In this document: in pieces, positions 8,451 through 16,715 of the stretch | Layout of the letters: the number at the start of each line of letters is the position of its first letter | Numbering within the stretch: the stretch's first letter is position 1 | Assembly (NCBI GenBank): GCA_023404675.1 | Contig: JAEYAW010000020.1 | Location: 62,001 to 126,000, forward strand | Length of the DNA: 64,000 bases | Direction of reading: 5' to 3' | From: Pseudomonadota bacterium | GTDB lineage: Bacteria; Pseudomonadota; Alphaproteobacteria; Rhizobiales; Xanthobacteraceae | Notes under the pieces: generated by a model | The model's input: only the letters and a program-made list of their open reading frames with translations | What the model was told of the DNA's origin: nothing | Database searches by the model: none | Position numbers and translations under genes: made by a program

Positions 8451-9638
8451 TCAACCCAAAATCCGCAGGCGGCCGTCGCGCGCCATCAGCGATTCCGCGC
8501 CGTCCTTCGTCACCAGAATCATGTCCTCGACCTGAAGGCCCGCAAAGCCCAGCTCGTAGTAGGGCGTCTCCACGCACACCACCATGTTCTCCTCGAACAC
8601 GTCGGTGGCGTTGCCGGCGATGTTCGGCGGATCGTACCCCTCGATGCCGATGCCGTGGCCGACGTGGCTGCGGGCATAGTGCGGAATGCCTTCCCGGCGC
8701 ACGGTCTCGACCACCTGATCGAACAGATGGGCGACCTTCAGGCCGGGCTTCAGAATCTCGTGGGCGCGCTGCACACCCTTGTAGAGCGCGTCGTGATAGC
8801 GGCGCACCTTCTCGGACGGCTCGCCGAGCACGGCGATGCGCGAAATATCCGAGCGATAGTACTTGTAGCGGCAGCCGACATCGAACCGGATCACGCCGCC
8901 GTGCTTCAGCTTCTGCCCGGAGGGCTGCACGTTGCTCATGGCACTGCGGTCGCCGAAGCCGATACATCCGGTCACCGGCACGCCGTCCAGCTCGGTGGTG
9001 CGGCTGTGAAACACCCGCGCCATCTCGATCTCGGTCATACCTACCGTCGCGGACGCCAGTGCCGCGTCGATCGCCTGTTCGGAGATGCTCGCGGCACGTC
9101 GAAGCCGGGCGATTTCCTCCGGCGTCTTGATCGCGCGCACCTTTTCCAGCAGCGCAAAGGAACGCACGAAGGTCGCCTGCGGCAGGGCGGCGACAAGCTG
9201 CTCCATGCACTGCGGCGTGATGCCGATCTCGTCGATGCCGATCCGCCCCTCGGCGACGCCGCGATCCTTCAGCGCACTCACCAGCGCCTCGACCGGCCCC
9301 GGATAGGCCTGCGCCGAGAACAGCTCGACCTGCCGCGCATCGGCAGGGCTGAGCGCCGCGCTGGCATCGACATCGGTCCTGAAGAACGAGTAGCGGCGGA
9401 TATCTCCACCGATCTTTTGATCGGCGACGAGATCGAGCAGTGCCGTATTGGTGACGACCACCGGCTCGCCCCGGCCCTGCCGCAGCTGCACGGCGTAAGC
9501 CTGCGGGCCGCGCCGCACCCACTGCGACATCGCCCAGTAGCCGCCGAGATAGAGCACGTTCTCCGGCGAGGTGCCGATCATGGCATCAAGGCGCTCGCGC
9601 GCCATCAGGTCGTCCAGTCTCGCCGCGTTCAGTAGCAT
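8451..9638 (-). CDS. M24-family metallohydrolase (Xaa-Pro peptidase/creatinase fold)
   Basis: 395 residues: an N-terminal creatinase-like domain (RLDAMIGTSPENVLYLGGYW) and a C-terminal pita-bread domain. The five metal ligands are recognisable: two Asp in FDVGCRYKYYRSDI (about 250 and 261), His in HVGHGIGIEGYD (about 324), Glu in VCVETPYYE (about 354) and Glu in LQVEDMILV (about 373). Such enzymes cleave Xaa-Pro peptides, but also creatine or the ectoine ring, so a C-N bond in the pathway substrate is a plausible target. It is the first gene of a unit with LLM, npdG and cofC, and its ATG lies 16 nt from operator copy B. A close paralogue is encoded at 24537-25724. Confidence 0.9.
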   Translation of the reverse strand: MLLNAARLDDLMARERLDAMIGTSPENVLYLGGYWAMSQWVRRGPQAYAVQLRQGRGEPVVVTNTALLDLVADQKIGGDIRRYSFFRTDVDASAALSPADARQVELFSAQAYPGPVEALVSALKDRGVAEGRIGIDEIGITPQCMEQLVAALPQATFVRSFALLEKVRAIKTPEEIARLRRAASISEQAIDAALASATVGMTEIEMARVFHSRTTELDGVPVTGCIGFGDRSAMSNVQPSGQKLKHGGVIRFDVGCRYKYYRSDISRIAVLGEPSEKVRRYHDALYKGVQRAHEILKPGLKVAHLFDQVVETVRREGIPHYARSHVGHGIGIEGYDPPNIAGNATDVFEENMVVCVETPYYELGFAGLQVEDMILVTKDGAESLMARDGRLRILG

Positions 9639-9653
9639 GTCAGCCTGTGCAAA

Positions 9654-9674
9654 TATCGGTACAGTGTTTCTATT
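9654..9674 (-). promoter_or_regulatory. Candidate IclR-type operator, copy B
   Basis: Left arm TATCGGTACA, centre G, right arm TGTTTCTATT on the plus strand. It matches copies A and C in length and half-sites. It directly follows a good promoter (-10 at 9680-9675) and would cover the transcription start of the M24-LLM-npdG-cofC unit, the classical position for repression. Confidence 0.65.
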
Positions 9675-9703
9675 ATTGTCGCGCGTCGCCCGACCTGAGT
9701 CAA
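9675..9703 (-). promoter_or_regulatory. Candidate sigma70-type promoter of the M24-LLM-npdG-cofC unit
   Basis: On the minus strand TTGACT (9703-9698), 17 nt, then GACAAT (9680-9675), matching four of six -10 bases. The predicted start falls near 9668, inside operator copy B. Confidence 0.55.
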
Positions 9704-9758
9704 TGCGCGAGGGCGCAGAGCGCCGCGCGCCCGGCGCAGTTCGCTCGGGATCGGCAGA

Positions 9759-11009
9759 TCAGGACGCGGGCTTGGGCGTGTTGCAGACCGCGATCGCAAG
9801 ATTTGCGTAGATTTCGGCCGTCCGCACGATGTCGTCGACGGTCATGGACTGCCCCTTGAAGTTGCGCGGCGGCCCGTAAGTGATGGAGGGAATGCCCATC
9901 TCGTTGAAGATCGACACGTCCCGCCACATGCTGGAAATCACCGGGGCGGCGAGTTCGAGCGGCTTGCTGAAGCTTTTCGCGTGGACGCTCTTCAGACAGT
10001 CGAGCAGCACGCCGGTGTCGCCGGCCTCATAGGAGCGGCGATAGACGAACAGCTCCACCTCTCCAGGAATCTCGTGCTGCTTCATCAGGGCCAGCAGTTC
10101 GCGGCGGATCGCCTGCGGATCCGACACCGGCGTCAGGCGGCAGTCGAGATACAGCGCGCACAATTCCGATGTCCGGGTGATGTGATACGGATTGCCGCCG
10201 CGGATCGCGCCGACCACGGCCTTGGGCGCGATCACGCCATCCTTGCAGCGATAGACGAAACGCTCCTCGTAGCGGCGCGCCCATTCCTGCAGATGCGGCG
10301 TGAACAGCGCCGCGCGGATGATCGCGTTGGGATGCCGCACATCCACCGGCGCATTCGGCACGAACGGCGTATAGAACTGCGGGTCGCCATGCACGGTGAT
10401 CTTGAAGAAGGCCTTGCCCGCCTCGATGGCGGCATAGCCGAAGTCGGTCCCCTCGGCGACCAGCGCGAAATCCGCCACGCCCCCGTGCTGGATCAGATAG
10501 CGCGTGCCGACTTCCTTGCTGAGATATTTCGGCGCGGGATAATCGTCCACAGCCTCGTAGCCGATCTCGCCGGGCACTGCGGAGAGCAGAAGATCGCCGC
10601 GCAGCGTGATGCCGGCACGCTTGATGGCCTTCGCCGCCATCAGAAACGCCGCCATCGGCCCCTTGTCGTTGACGATGCCCTCGCCGTAGAGCACCTCGCC
10701 CTCGCGCCAGGCACCGTGGTTGATCTCGTCCTCCGGCGCGCGGATGCTCCAGCGATCCTCCTTGCTGCGACCGGTGTCCATGTGGCTGTTGAAGATCAGG
10801 CTGTGGCCGCCGCCCGCGCCCGGCAGCGCGCCGAGCACGTTGAACCGCTCGGGCAGCATGCCGATCTTGCGCGGACGGAAACCCTCGCGCTTCATCCAGG
10901 CGTAAACGTATTCGCCGACCTCGGCCTCCTGCCCCGCCGGGCTTTCGATATTGCAAAGCGCCAGCGCCAGTTCGACCAGTTCGTCGCGATCAATTGTTAC
11001 TGCACTCAC
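9759..11009 (-). CDS. M20-family metallohydrolase (ArgE/DapE type)
   Basis: 416 residues. The metal site is seen in FNSHMDTG (His and Asp), VNDKGPMAAFL (bridging Asp) and VAEGTDFG (Glu); the usual EE pair is replaced by GEIGYE, so the catalytic Glu assignment is less certain. Members hydrolyse N-acyl or carbamoyl amino acids and related amides. The frame stays open far upstream, but I chose GTG 11009 because AGGGGAAAG stands about 7 nt before it and the M20 domain begins at once. It is alone between two operator copies: C lies 23 bp upstream of its start, and B lies beyond its stop, serving the next gene. Confidence 0.88.
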   Translation of the reverse strand: MSAVTIDRDELVELALALCNIESPAGQEAEVGEYVYAWMKREGFRPRKIGMLPERFNVLGALPGAGGGHSLIFNSHMDTGRSKEDRWSIRAPEDEINHGAWREGEVLYGEGIVNDKGPMAAFLMAAKAIKRAGITLRGDLLLSAVPGEIGYEAVDDYPAPKYLSKEVGTRYLIQHGGVADFALVAEGTDFGYAAIEAGKAFFKITVHGDPQFYTPFVPNAPVDVRHPNAIIRAALFTPHLQEWARRYEERFVYRCKDGVIAPKAVVGAIRGGNPYHITRTSELCALYLDCRLTPVSDPQAIRRELLALMKQHEIPGEVELFVYRRSYEAGDTGVLLDCLKSVHAKSFSKPLELAAPVISSMWRDVSIFNEMGIPSITYGPPRNFKGQSMTVDDIVRTAEIYANLAIAVCNTPKPAS

Positions 11010-11032
11010 GCTGCCACTTTCCCCTATGCAAA

Positions 11033-11053
11033 TATCGGCACACCGTTCCGATA
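11033..11053 (-). promoter_or_regulatory. Candidate IclR-type operator, copy C
   Basis: Left arm TATCGGCACA, centre C, right arm CGTTCCGATA on the plus strand; the outer six bases of each arm (TATCGG/CCGATA) form a perfect dyad. It is the most symmetrical of the three copies and lies 23 bp before the M20 start codon. Confidence 0.65.
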
Positions 11054-11081
11054 AAATGACAGGCGCGGGCTGCGGGGTCAA
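11053..11081 (-). promoter_or_regulatory. Candidate promoter of the M20 gene
   Basis: On the minus strand TTGACC (11081-11076) is followed after 17 nt by CATTTT (11058-11053), a poor -10. The TTGAC box stands 22 nt from operator copy C, as in the other two promoters; this conserved spacing is the main support. Confidence 0.35.
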
Positions 11082-11233
11082 TGCGAGCAAAGCGGCAATC
11101 GCCGCCCAAATTTTGGACGTAACACAACAGCGAGCCGTTTCGCCCAGCCGCCATGCCCGACATGGCGGCTGCGGAAAAATATTCGATCTTACTGCTTTTT
11201 GAGTTGGGCTCTGAGAACGACGCCTGGCTGTCG

Positions 11234-13654
11234 TCAGTTCCGGGCGTGCACGTCGGCGCTTTTGCGTTTCGCCACGAACGGCGTCAGCACCATGTCGGTC
11301 AGAGCGGGCGCATCGAAGCTCGCCTTGCGCCGCTCGCCGGACACCGGCTGATACAGCGTGGTGCGCTGCTCCGGCCTGCGGCCGAGCGAGGTGATGACGC
11401 CTTCCATCTGATGCGGCGCGAATTCCTGCCCGTGCAGCGTACCGGCAGCGCGCGAAATGCTCTCGTTCATCAACGTGCCTCCGAGATCGTTGACACCGCT
11501 GGTGAGCAACGCCGCGATACCCTCCTCGCCGAGCTTCACCCACGAGGCCTGAATGTTGGTGATGAGCGGGTGCAGTGCGAGCCGCGCCACCGCGTGGATC
11601 AACTTCACCTCGCGCCATGTCGGGCCGGACCGCGACTGGCCGCGCAGCGCCATCGGCGCTTCCATGTGCACGAACGACAGCGGGACGAATTCGGTGAAAC
11701 CGCCGGTTCGCGCCTGAAGATCGCGGATGCGCGTGATGTGCTCGGCCCAATGCTCGGCCTGCTCCACGTGGCCGAACATGATGGTGGCCGTGGTGCGCAG
11801 GCCCACGTCATGCGCGGTGCCGACGATATCGAGCCAGATCTCGGTGTTCAGCTTATCCGGGCAGATGATGGTCCGCACCCGGTCGTCGAGGATTTCGGCC
11901 GCCGTGCCCGGCAGCGAACCGAGCCCGGCGTCGCGCAGCATTTCGAGGAAACGCCGCACCGGAATGCCGAGCGTCGCCGCCCCTTGCGAGACTTCCAGCG
12001 GCGAGAAGGCATGGACATGCATGTCCGGCACCTCGTCCTTCACCGCGCGCAACAGGTCGATGTAAGTTTGCCCCGTGTAGTGCGGATTGATGCCGCCCTG
12101 CATGCAGACCTCGGTCGCGCCGCGATCCCACGCCTCACGGGCGCGCCGTGCCACTTCCTCAAGTGCCAGATCGTAAGGCTTGCCGCGCAGATCCTCGTGC
12201 GCCTTGCCCTTGGAGAAGGCACAGAAGGTGCAGCGATAGCTGCAGACATTGGTATAGTTGATGTTGCGGTTGACGACGTAACGCACCACGTCGCCGCTCA
12301 CCTGCCTGCGCAGGTCATCGGCGGCCGTGCAGATTGCCTCCACATCCGCGCCGCGTGCACGAAACAGCCGCACCAGTTCGGGTCGCGAGAGCCGTTCGCC
12401 GTCCGTGGCGCGGGCGATCAGACCATCCAGCCCGCGATCCAGCCGCAACCCCGTCGCCGGTATCGGCAGCGCTTCGAGCGAGCCCGGCGCCCATGTGTCC
12501 TCGCGCACGAAGCCATCGGTATCGACCAGCCGCAGCGCCTTCGACGCCAGCGCACGATCCATCCAGATCAGCGGTTCGACCATGTAGTCCGGATAGATCG
12601 CAAGCCGCTGCTGCAGGGAGAAGCCCCCCGCCTCGCTCGCGAACTGCAGCCGCGCCAGATCCGGCCACGGCGCTTCGGGATTGACGTGATCCGCCGTCAC
12701 CGGGGAGATGCCGCCCCAGTCATTGATGCCGCTGTCCAGCAGACGCGGAAAGTCGTCGTAGCTGAGATTCGGCGGCACCTGGATGTTCATCGCCGGGCCG
12801 AAGATCAGCCGCGCCGCCGCCGCCGTCCACATCAGATCGTCGAGATCTGGCTCGGCGTGATCCGCAAAGCGCGTATCCGCCTTGGCCCGGAAATTCTGGA
12901 TGATGATTTCCTGAATGTGGCCGTGCGCGGCATGCACCGCCTTCAGCGCCAGCAGCGACTGGATGCGCTCCAGCCGCGTCTCGCCGATGCCGATCAGGAT
13001 GCCGCTGGTGAACGGCACGCGCTGGCGGCCGGCGGCCTCGATCATCGCCATGCGCACCGCCGGATCCTTGTCGGGCGAGCCGAAATGCGCCTGCCCGCGC
13101 TCGCCAAGACGCGGCGAGATGGTCTCCAGCATGATACCCTGCGAGACGCTGACCTTGCGCAGCCGCGCGATCTCGTCCTCGCTCATCACGCCCGCATTGA
13201 CGTGCGGCAGCAGGCTCGTCTCTTTCAGGATCAGCGCGCAGATGGCTTCGAGATAATCGACGGTCGAGGCGTAGCCCATCGCCAGCAACGCCTCGCGCGC
13301 CGCCGCGTAACGCAATTCCGGCTTGTCGCCGAGCGTCAGCAGCGCCTCGTGGCAGCCCGCCTTCTCGCCCGCCCGCGCGATGGCCAGCACCTCGTCCGGC
13401 GTCAGATAGGCATGGCCCGTCTCGCGCGGCGTCTTGGCGAAGGTGCAGTAGCTGCACACGTCGCGGCACAGCCGGGTCAGCGGGACGAATACTTTTCGCG
13501 AGTAGCTGATGACGCAGCCGTGGCGCTGCGCCCGCAGCTCCCGCGCGCGGCCCAGCAAATCGGTCAGAGGCATCGCCTCCAGCGTGGCGAGCCAGTGGTG
13601 CGCGTCCCACGATTGCGTTGCCGAATCCATCGCGTGATCCATCGTCCGGCTCAT
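11234..13654 (-). CDS. fbiC: FbiC: bifunctional CofG/CofH 7,8-didemethyl-8-hydroxy-5-deazariboflavin synthase
   Basis: 806 residues, the length of fused FbiC. There are two radical-SAM halves: the CofG-like N-terminal half with C63, C67 and C70 (RLCRDVCSYC) and the CofH-like C-terminal half with C471, C475 and C478 (NVCSYRCTFC). It joins a tyrosine-derived fragment to a flavin precursor to make Fo, the deazaflavin chromophore of F420. AGGAG 6 nt upstream selects ATG 13654 over ATG 13660. It starts 9 bp after the flavin-reductase stop and is the last gene of a long minus-strand catabolic run. The fused form is usual in actinobacteria, whereas archaea have separate cofG and cofH. Confidence 0.95.
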   Translation of the reverse strand: MSRTMDHAMDSATQSWDAHHWLATLEAMPLTDLLGRARELRAQRHGCVISYSRKVFVPLTRLCRDVCSYCTFAKTPRETGHAYLTPDEVLAIARAGEKAGCHEALLTLGDKPELRYAAAREALLAMGYASTVDYLEAICALILKETSLLPHVNAGVMSEDEIARLRKVSVSQGIMLETISPRLGERGQAHFGSPDKDPAVRMAMIEAAGRQRVPFTSGILIGIGETRLERIQSLLALKAVHAAHGHIQEIIIQNFRAKADTRFADHAEPDLDDLMWTAAAARLIFGPAMNIQVPPNLSYDDFPRLLDSGINDWGGISPVTADHVNPEAPWPDLARLQFASEAGGFSLQQRLAIYPDYMVEPLIWMDRALASKALRLVDTDGFVREDTWAPGSLEALPIPATGLRLDRGLDGLIARATDGERLSRPELVRLFRARGADVEAICTAADDLRRQVSGDVVRYVVNRNINYTNVCSYRCTFCAFSKGKAHEDLRGKPYDLALEEVARRAREAWDRGATEVCMQGGINPHYTGQTYIDLLRAVKDEVPDMHVHAFSPLEVSQGAATLGIPVRRFLEMLRDAGLGSLPGTAAEILDDRVRTIICPDKLNTEIWLDIVGTAHDVGLRTTATIMFGHVEQAEHWAEHITRIRDLQARTGGFTEFVPLSFVHMEAPMALRGQSRSGPTWREVKLIHAVARLALHPLITNIQASWVKLGEEGIAALLTSGVNDLGGTLMNESISRAAGTLHGQEFAPHQMEGVITSLGRRPEQRTTLYQPVSGERRKASFDAPALTDMVLTPFVAKRKSADVHARN

Positions 13655-13663
13655 CGCCATCTC

Positions 13664-14272
13664 CTAAACCTCGATCACTTCGCCCAGCCGGACATAGTTC
13701 CGGCCGCCGATCCGCGCGATCGGCGCGAAGGCAGCAGGGTCGATCTTGCAGTCTTTCGCCAGTCCCCGGCGCGCATGCATAGCCACCACGCGACCGATGA
13801 CCAGATGATTTGGCGCATCGCCGAATTGCGGAATCTGCTCAAGCCGGCATTCGAACTGGATTTTCGTGTCAGCCAGACGCGGCACCTTCACATGCACCGA
13901 AGGCATCGTGCGCAGGCCGAGCAGATCCACCTCGCTGACATGCGGCGGATGCTCCTCGCTGGCCTTCTGCACGATGGTCTCCCAGCCCTCCGGCACCATG
14001 TTGATAACGAACTCGCCGGTGGCGCGGACGTTCTCAAGCGTATCCTTGGTGCCCTCCGGGCGCGGGCCGACCGAAAACGCCAGCAGGCCGGGATCGACGG
14101 CGAGAATGATGAACTGGCTGAACGGCGCGGCATTCACCACGCCGCCCGGCCCGAGCGTCGTCACGAAGGCGATCGGCCGCGGGATCACTGTGCTGGTCAG
14201 CACCTTGTAGCGCTCGGCGCGACCGAGCGCGTCGAGGTCGATGTGATCGAACGATGTCGGGTCCGCAGCCAT
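13664..14272 (-). CDS. Flavin reductase-like, FMN-binding split-barrel protein
   Basis: 202 residues with the flavin_reduct domain: YKVLTSTVIPRPIAFVTTLG near residue 18, NAAPFSQF near residue 45 and KDTLENVRATGEFVINMV near residue 80. Members are flavoredoxins or NAD(P)H:flavin reductases of two-component monooxygenases and bind FMN tightly. Here it could supply reduced flavin to one of the adjacent LLM enzymes or itself use F420H2; the sequence does not decide. It lies 10 bp after the preceding LLM gene and 9 bp before fbiC, within the same run. Confidence 0.88.
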   Translation of the reverse strand: MAADPTSFDHIDLDALGRAERYKVLTSTVIPRPIAFVTTLGPGGVVNAAPFSQFIILAVDPGLLAFSVGPRPEGTKDTLENVRATGEFVINMVPEGWETIVQKASEEHPPHVSEVDLLGLRTMPSVHVKVPRLADTKIQFECRLEQIPQFGDAPNHLVIGRVVAMHARRGLAKDCKIDPAAFAPIARIGGRNYVRLGEVIEV

Positions 14273-14282
14273 GCCGTCCTCG

Positions 14283-15290
14283 TTATGCGGGCACCTTCGC
14301 CATCACGTCGCTGGCGAACCACTCGATCTGCTCGTTCATCTCGCCGACCGTATCGGCCGGAAACATCAGCGCGCTGCAATGATCCACGCCGATCTTGCGC
14401 AGGGTGTCGATCTTTTCGAGGATCACGTCGGGCGAGCCGACCAGGTTCGCCGTCACCTGATGGCTGAGATCGCGCCCCGTATAGGCCAGCGAGACGCGAT
14501 GCGCCACGAGACCGCTCTCCATGTAGCGCTTCTCGGCTTCTTCCATGGTCTTGCCGACCGTCACCGAGAACTGCGGCGCGATCTCGATCCTGGAAGGATC
14601 GCGGCCGAGTTCGGCGGCGCGCGCCTTCAGGGCCGCGATGCGCTCCTCCATCTCCTTCAGCGGACGCCAGCCCGGCAGCCAGCCCTGCCCGTAGCGCGCA
14701 GCGCGCTCCACCGCTTCGAGGTTGTGGCCGCCGACATAGAGCGGGAACGGCTGCGCCCGGCTCTTCGGAAACATCTCGATGTCCTTGAAGGTGTAGTACT
14801 TGCCCTCGTAGCTGCACTGGTCTTCCTCGAACAGCAGCTTCAGCGACGCGAGGCCCTCGTCCATCATGTCGCCGCGACGCGCCTTGGCAACACGCGAGCC
14901 GCCCCAGGCCTGGAACTCCTCGCGATAGGCGCCGAGTCCCACCGCCATGATGAAGCGGCCATTGCTCATCTGGTCGAGCGAGATCGCCTGCTTGGCGAGA
15001 TAGACCGGATCGTGCATCGGCAGCACGGTGAGCGCGGTGCCGAGCTTGAGCCTGGTCGTGACCGACGCGATGGCGGCCAGCACGATCATCGGCTCGTAGA
15101 AATTCGGCGGCTTGCCGGGAAACAGATCGCGGACATAATTCTGCGTGGTGACGTGGTCGTTGCCCCACACCGAGTCGTAACCGAGCTTTTCGCACAACTT
15201 GCCCTGCGCGATGAAATCCTCCGGTCCCGCGAACGGGATCGGATACATCACGCCCTCAAAACCGGTCGACAGACAAACGCTGAACTTCAT
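14283..15290 (-). CDS. LLM-class F420-dependent oxidoreductase (paralogue of 7388-8392)
   Basis: 335 residues starting MKFSVCLSTGFEG. The barrel motifs VWGNDHVTTQ, GTALTVLPMHDPVYLAKQ and GRFIMAVGLGAYREEF match the paralogue, as do RRGDMMDEGL and SGLVAHRVSLAYTGRD. The two proteins are alike over their whole length, so they arose by duplication and may act on successive intermediates or different substrates. It shares a 4-bp ATGA overlap with the upstream LLM gene and sits next to fbiC, which supports F420 as cofactor. Confidence 0.88.
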   Translation of the reverse strand: MKFSVCLSTGFEGVMYPIPFAGPEDFIAQGKLCEKLGYDSVWGNDHVTTQNYVRDLFPGKPPNFYEPMIVLAAIASVTTRLKLGTALTVLPMHDPVYLAKQAISLDQMSNGRFIMAVGLGAYREEFQAWGGSRVAKARRGDMMDEGLASLKLLFEEDQCSYEGKYYTFKDIEMFPKSRAQPFPLYVGGHNLEAVERAARYGQGWLPGWRPLKEMEERIAALKARAAELGRDPSRIEIAPQFSVTVGKTMEEAEKRYMESGLVAHRVSLAYTGRDLSHQVTANLVGSPDVILEKIDTLRKIGVDHCSALMFPADTVGEMNEQIEWFASDVMAKVPA

Positions 15291-16252
15291 ATTCCACCCT
15301 CAACTGCATGTAGGATTTTTGCGATCTGATCGCCGTCGCGCGCGCCGGCGATCACGATTTCATCCAGCCCCGCCGCGCGATACGCATCGAAGCGCGAGCG
15401 CACCTGATCGGGCGTGCCGCTGGCGGTATGCCGTGTCACGATGTCGTCCGTGATCAGGCTCTCGGCCAGCGGAAAGTCCTCGGCAAGCACGGCCTGATTG
15501 ACCTGCTCCTGATCCAGCACGCTGCCGGCGCTCGCGAGATTGTCCTTGTGATGAGGTCCGCGCAGCAGGATGGCCAACGCGCGCCGCAGCCGATCATGCG
15601 CCGCGTGGGGATCCTCGTCCACGGACGCATAGACCAGCCCCGAGGTCTTCACGGCACGGCCCTTCGCGCCACGCTGCACGCGCTCCAGCGTGCGCTCGAC
15701 GAATTCGACGGACGCTCCGGCGCTGATCAGGACCCGGTCGGCAATCGCGCCCGCCAGTTCCAGCATCTGCGGGCCGGAGGCGGCGAGCGCCAGCGGCACG
15801 GCGCGCGCACCGGTCGCGAGCCTGCGATCGCGAATCGAAAACACCTCGCCCGCGACGGTGATAACCTCACCCGCGAGCAACGCGCGGATCGCCTCGAACG
15901 CCTCGCGCATCGCCTTCAGCGGCTTGCCTGCGTCGAGCCCCACCGCCTTGAGATCGGCCGGCGCGCCGACGCCGAGGCACAGCGTCACGCGGCCGGGAAA
16001 CAACTCATCGAGCGTCGCCGCGGCCATCGCCGCCTGCACAGGATGCACCGTGAACGGATTCACCGCCATCAGCGCGACATCCATCCGCGCGCTGCCGCCC
16101 AGCGCAGCGGCCGCAAGCGCGACCGGATCGCGCAGGAACAGGTGGTTGGCGATCCACATCCGCGACGCGCCGCCGCGCTCGCCGCGCGCGATCTTGTCGA
16201 AGAATGCCGCAGGCGGATCGCGGCCATCGCAGGAAATGGAAATCTCAGACAA
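15287..16252 (-). CDS. LLM-class oxidoreductase, methylene-H4MPT reductase-like
   Basis: 321 residues, shorter in its N-terminal part and clearly different from the two MKFSVCL paralogues. MWIANHLFLRDPVALAAAAL, the TLDELFPGRVTLCLGVGAP segment near residue 90 and the C-terminal GTPDQVRSRFDAYRAAGLDEIVI element place it in the Mer-like branch of the LLM superfamily, whose members use F420. It overlaps the [2Fe-2S] gene by 8 bp upstream and the next LLM gene by 4 bp, so it is translated with them. The substrate is unknown. Confidence 0.82.
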   Translation of the reverse strand: MSEISISCDGRDPPAAFFDKIARGERGGASRMWIANHLFLRDPVALAAAALGGSARMDVALMAVNPFTVHPVQAAMAAATLDELFPGRVTLCLGVGAPADLKAVGLDAGKPLKAMREAFEAIRALLAGEVITVAGEVFSIRDRRLATGARAVPLALAASGPQMLELAGAIADRVLISAGASVEFVERTLERVQRGAKGRAVKTSGLVYASVDEDPHAAHDRLRRALAILLRGPHHKDNLASAGSVLDQEQVNQAVLAEDFPLAESLITDDIVTRHTASGTPDQVRSRFDAYRAAGLDEIVIAGARDGDQIAKILHAVEGGI

Positions 16253-16715
16253 GGCTCTTCACCGCTTCCAGAATTTTCACATAGCCGGTGCAGCGGCAGA
16301 TGTTGCCGCGCAGGAAATGACGGATCTCCGCCTCGCTCGGCGTGGGGTTCGTCGCCAAAAGCGCAGTGGTCGCCAGCACCATGCCCGGCGTGCAGAAGCC
16401 ACATTGCAGCCCCGCGTGATCGACGAAGGCCTGCTGCACGCGGCTGAGCCGGCCATCTTCGGCCAGTCCCTCGACCGTGGTGACGGACCTGCCGTCCACG
16501 TCCACCGCGAGTGTCGTGCAACTGCTCACCGGCAGCCCATCCACCAGCACCGTGCACGCGCCGCAGACCTCGACGTCGCAGGAGCGTTTGGTGCCCTTCA
16601 GGTGCAGAGAATTGCGCAGTACGTCGATCAGCAGATCGAACGGCTGCACGCTCAGCGCGGTATCGCGGCCGTTGAGCGACATCGTGATCGGCAACGCGTC
16701 GGCCCTATCAGCCAT
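16245..16715 (-). CDS. [2Fe-2S] small subunit of the second molybdenum hydroxylase (CoxS-like)
   Basis: 157 residues from ATG 16715, which overlaps the medium-subunit stop by 8 bp; a longer frame to 16832 lies inside that gene and is not credible. The first cluster motif is slightly unusual, CDVEVCGACTVLVDG, and the second is CGFCTPG with CRCTGY. It transfers electrons between the molybdopterin subunit (18043-20319) and the FAD subunit. It is followed by three LLM/flavin-reductase genes and fbiC, linking the hydroxylase with F420 chemistry. Confidence 0.92.
   Translation of the reverse strand: MADRADALPITMSLNGRDTALSVQPFDLLIDVLRNSLHLKGTKRSCDVEVCGACTVLVDGLPVSSCTTLAVDVDGRSVTTVEGLAEDGRLSRVQQAFVDHAGLQCGFCTPGMVLATTALLATNPTPSEAEIRHFLRGNICRCTGYVKILEAVKSLV

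Noticed and set aside
11153..14467. Very long open frame (over 1100 codons) on the plus strand
   Set aside because: It lies opposite fbiC and its neighbours; the product is rich in Arg, His and Ala with no family pattern. It results from high GC at third codon positions of the minus-strand genes.
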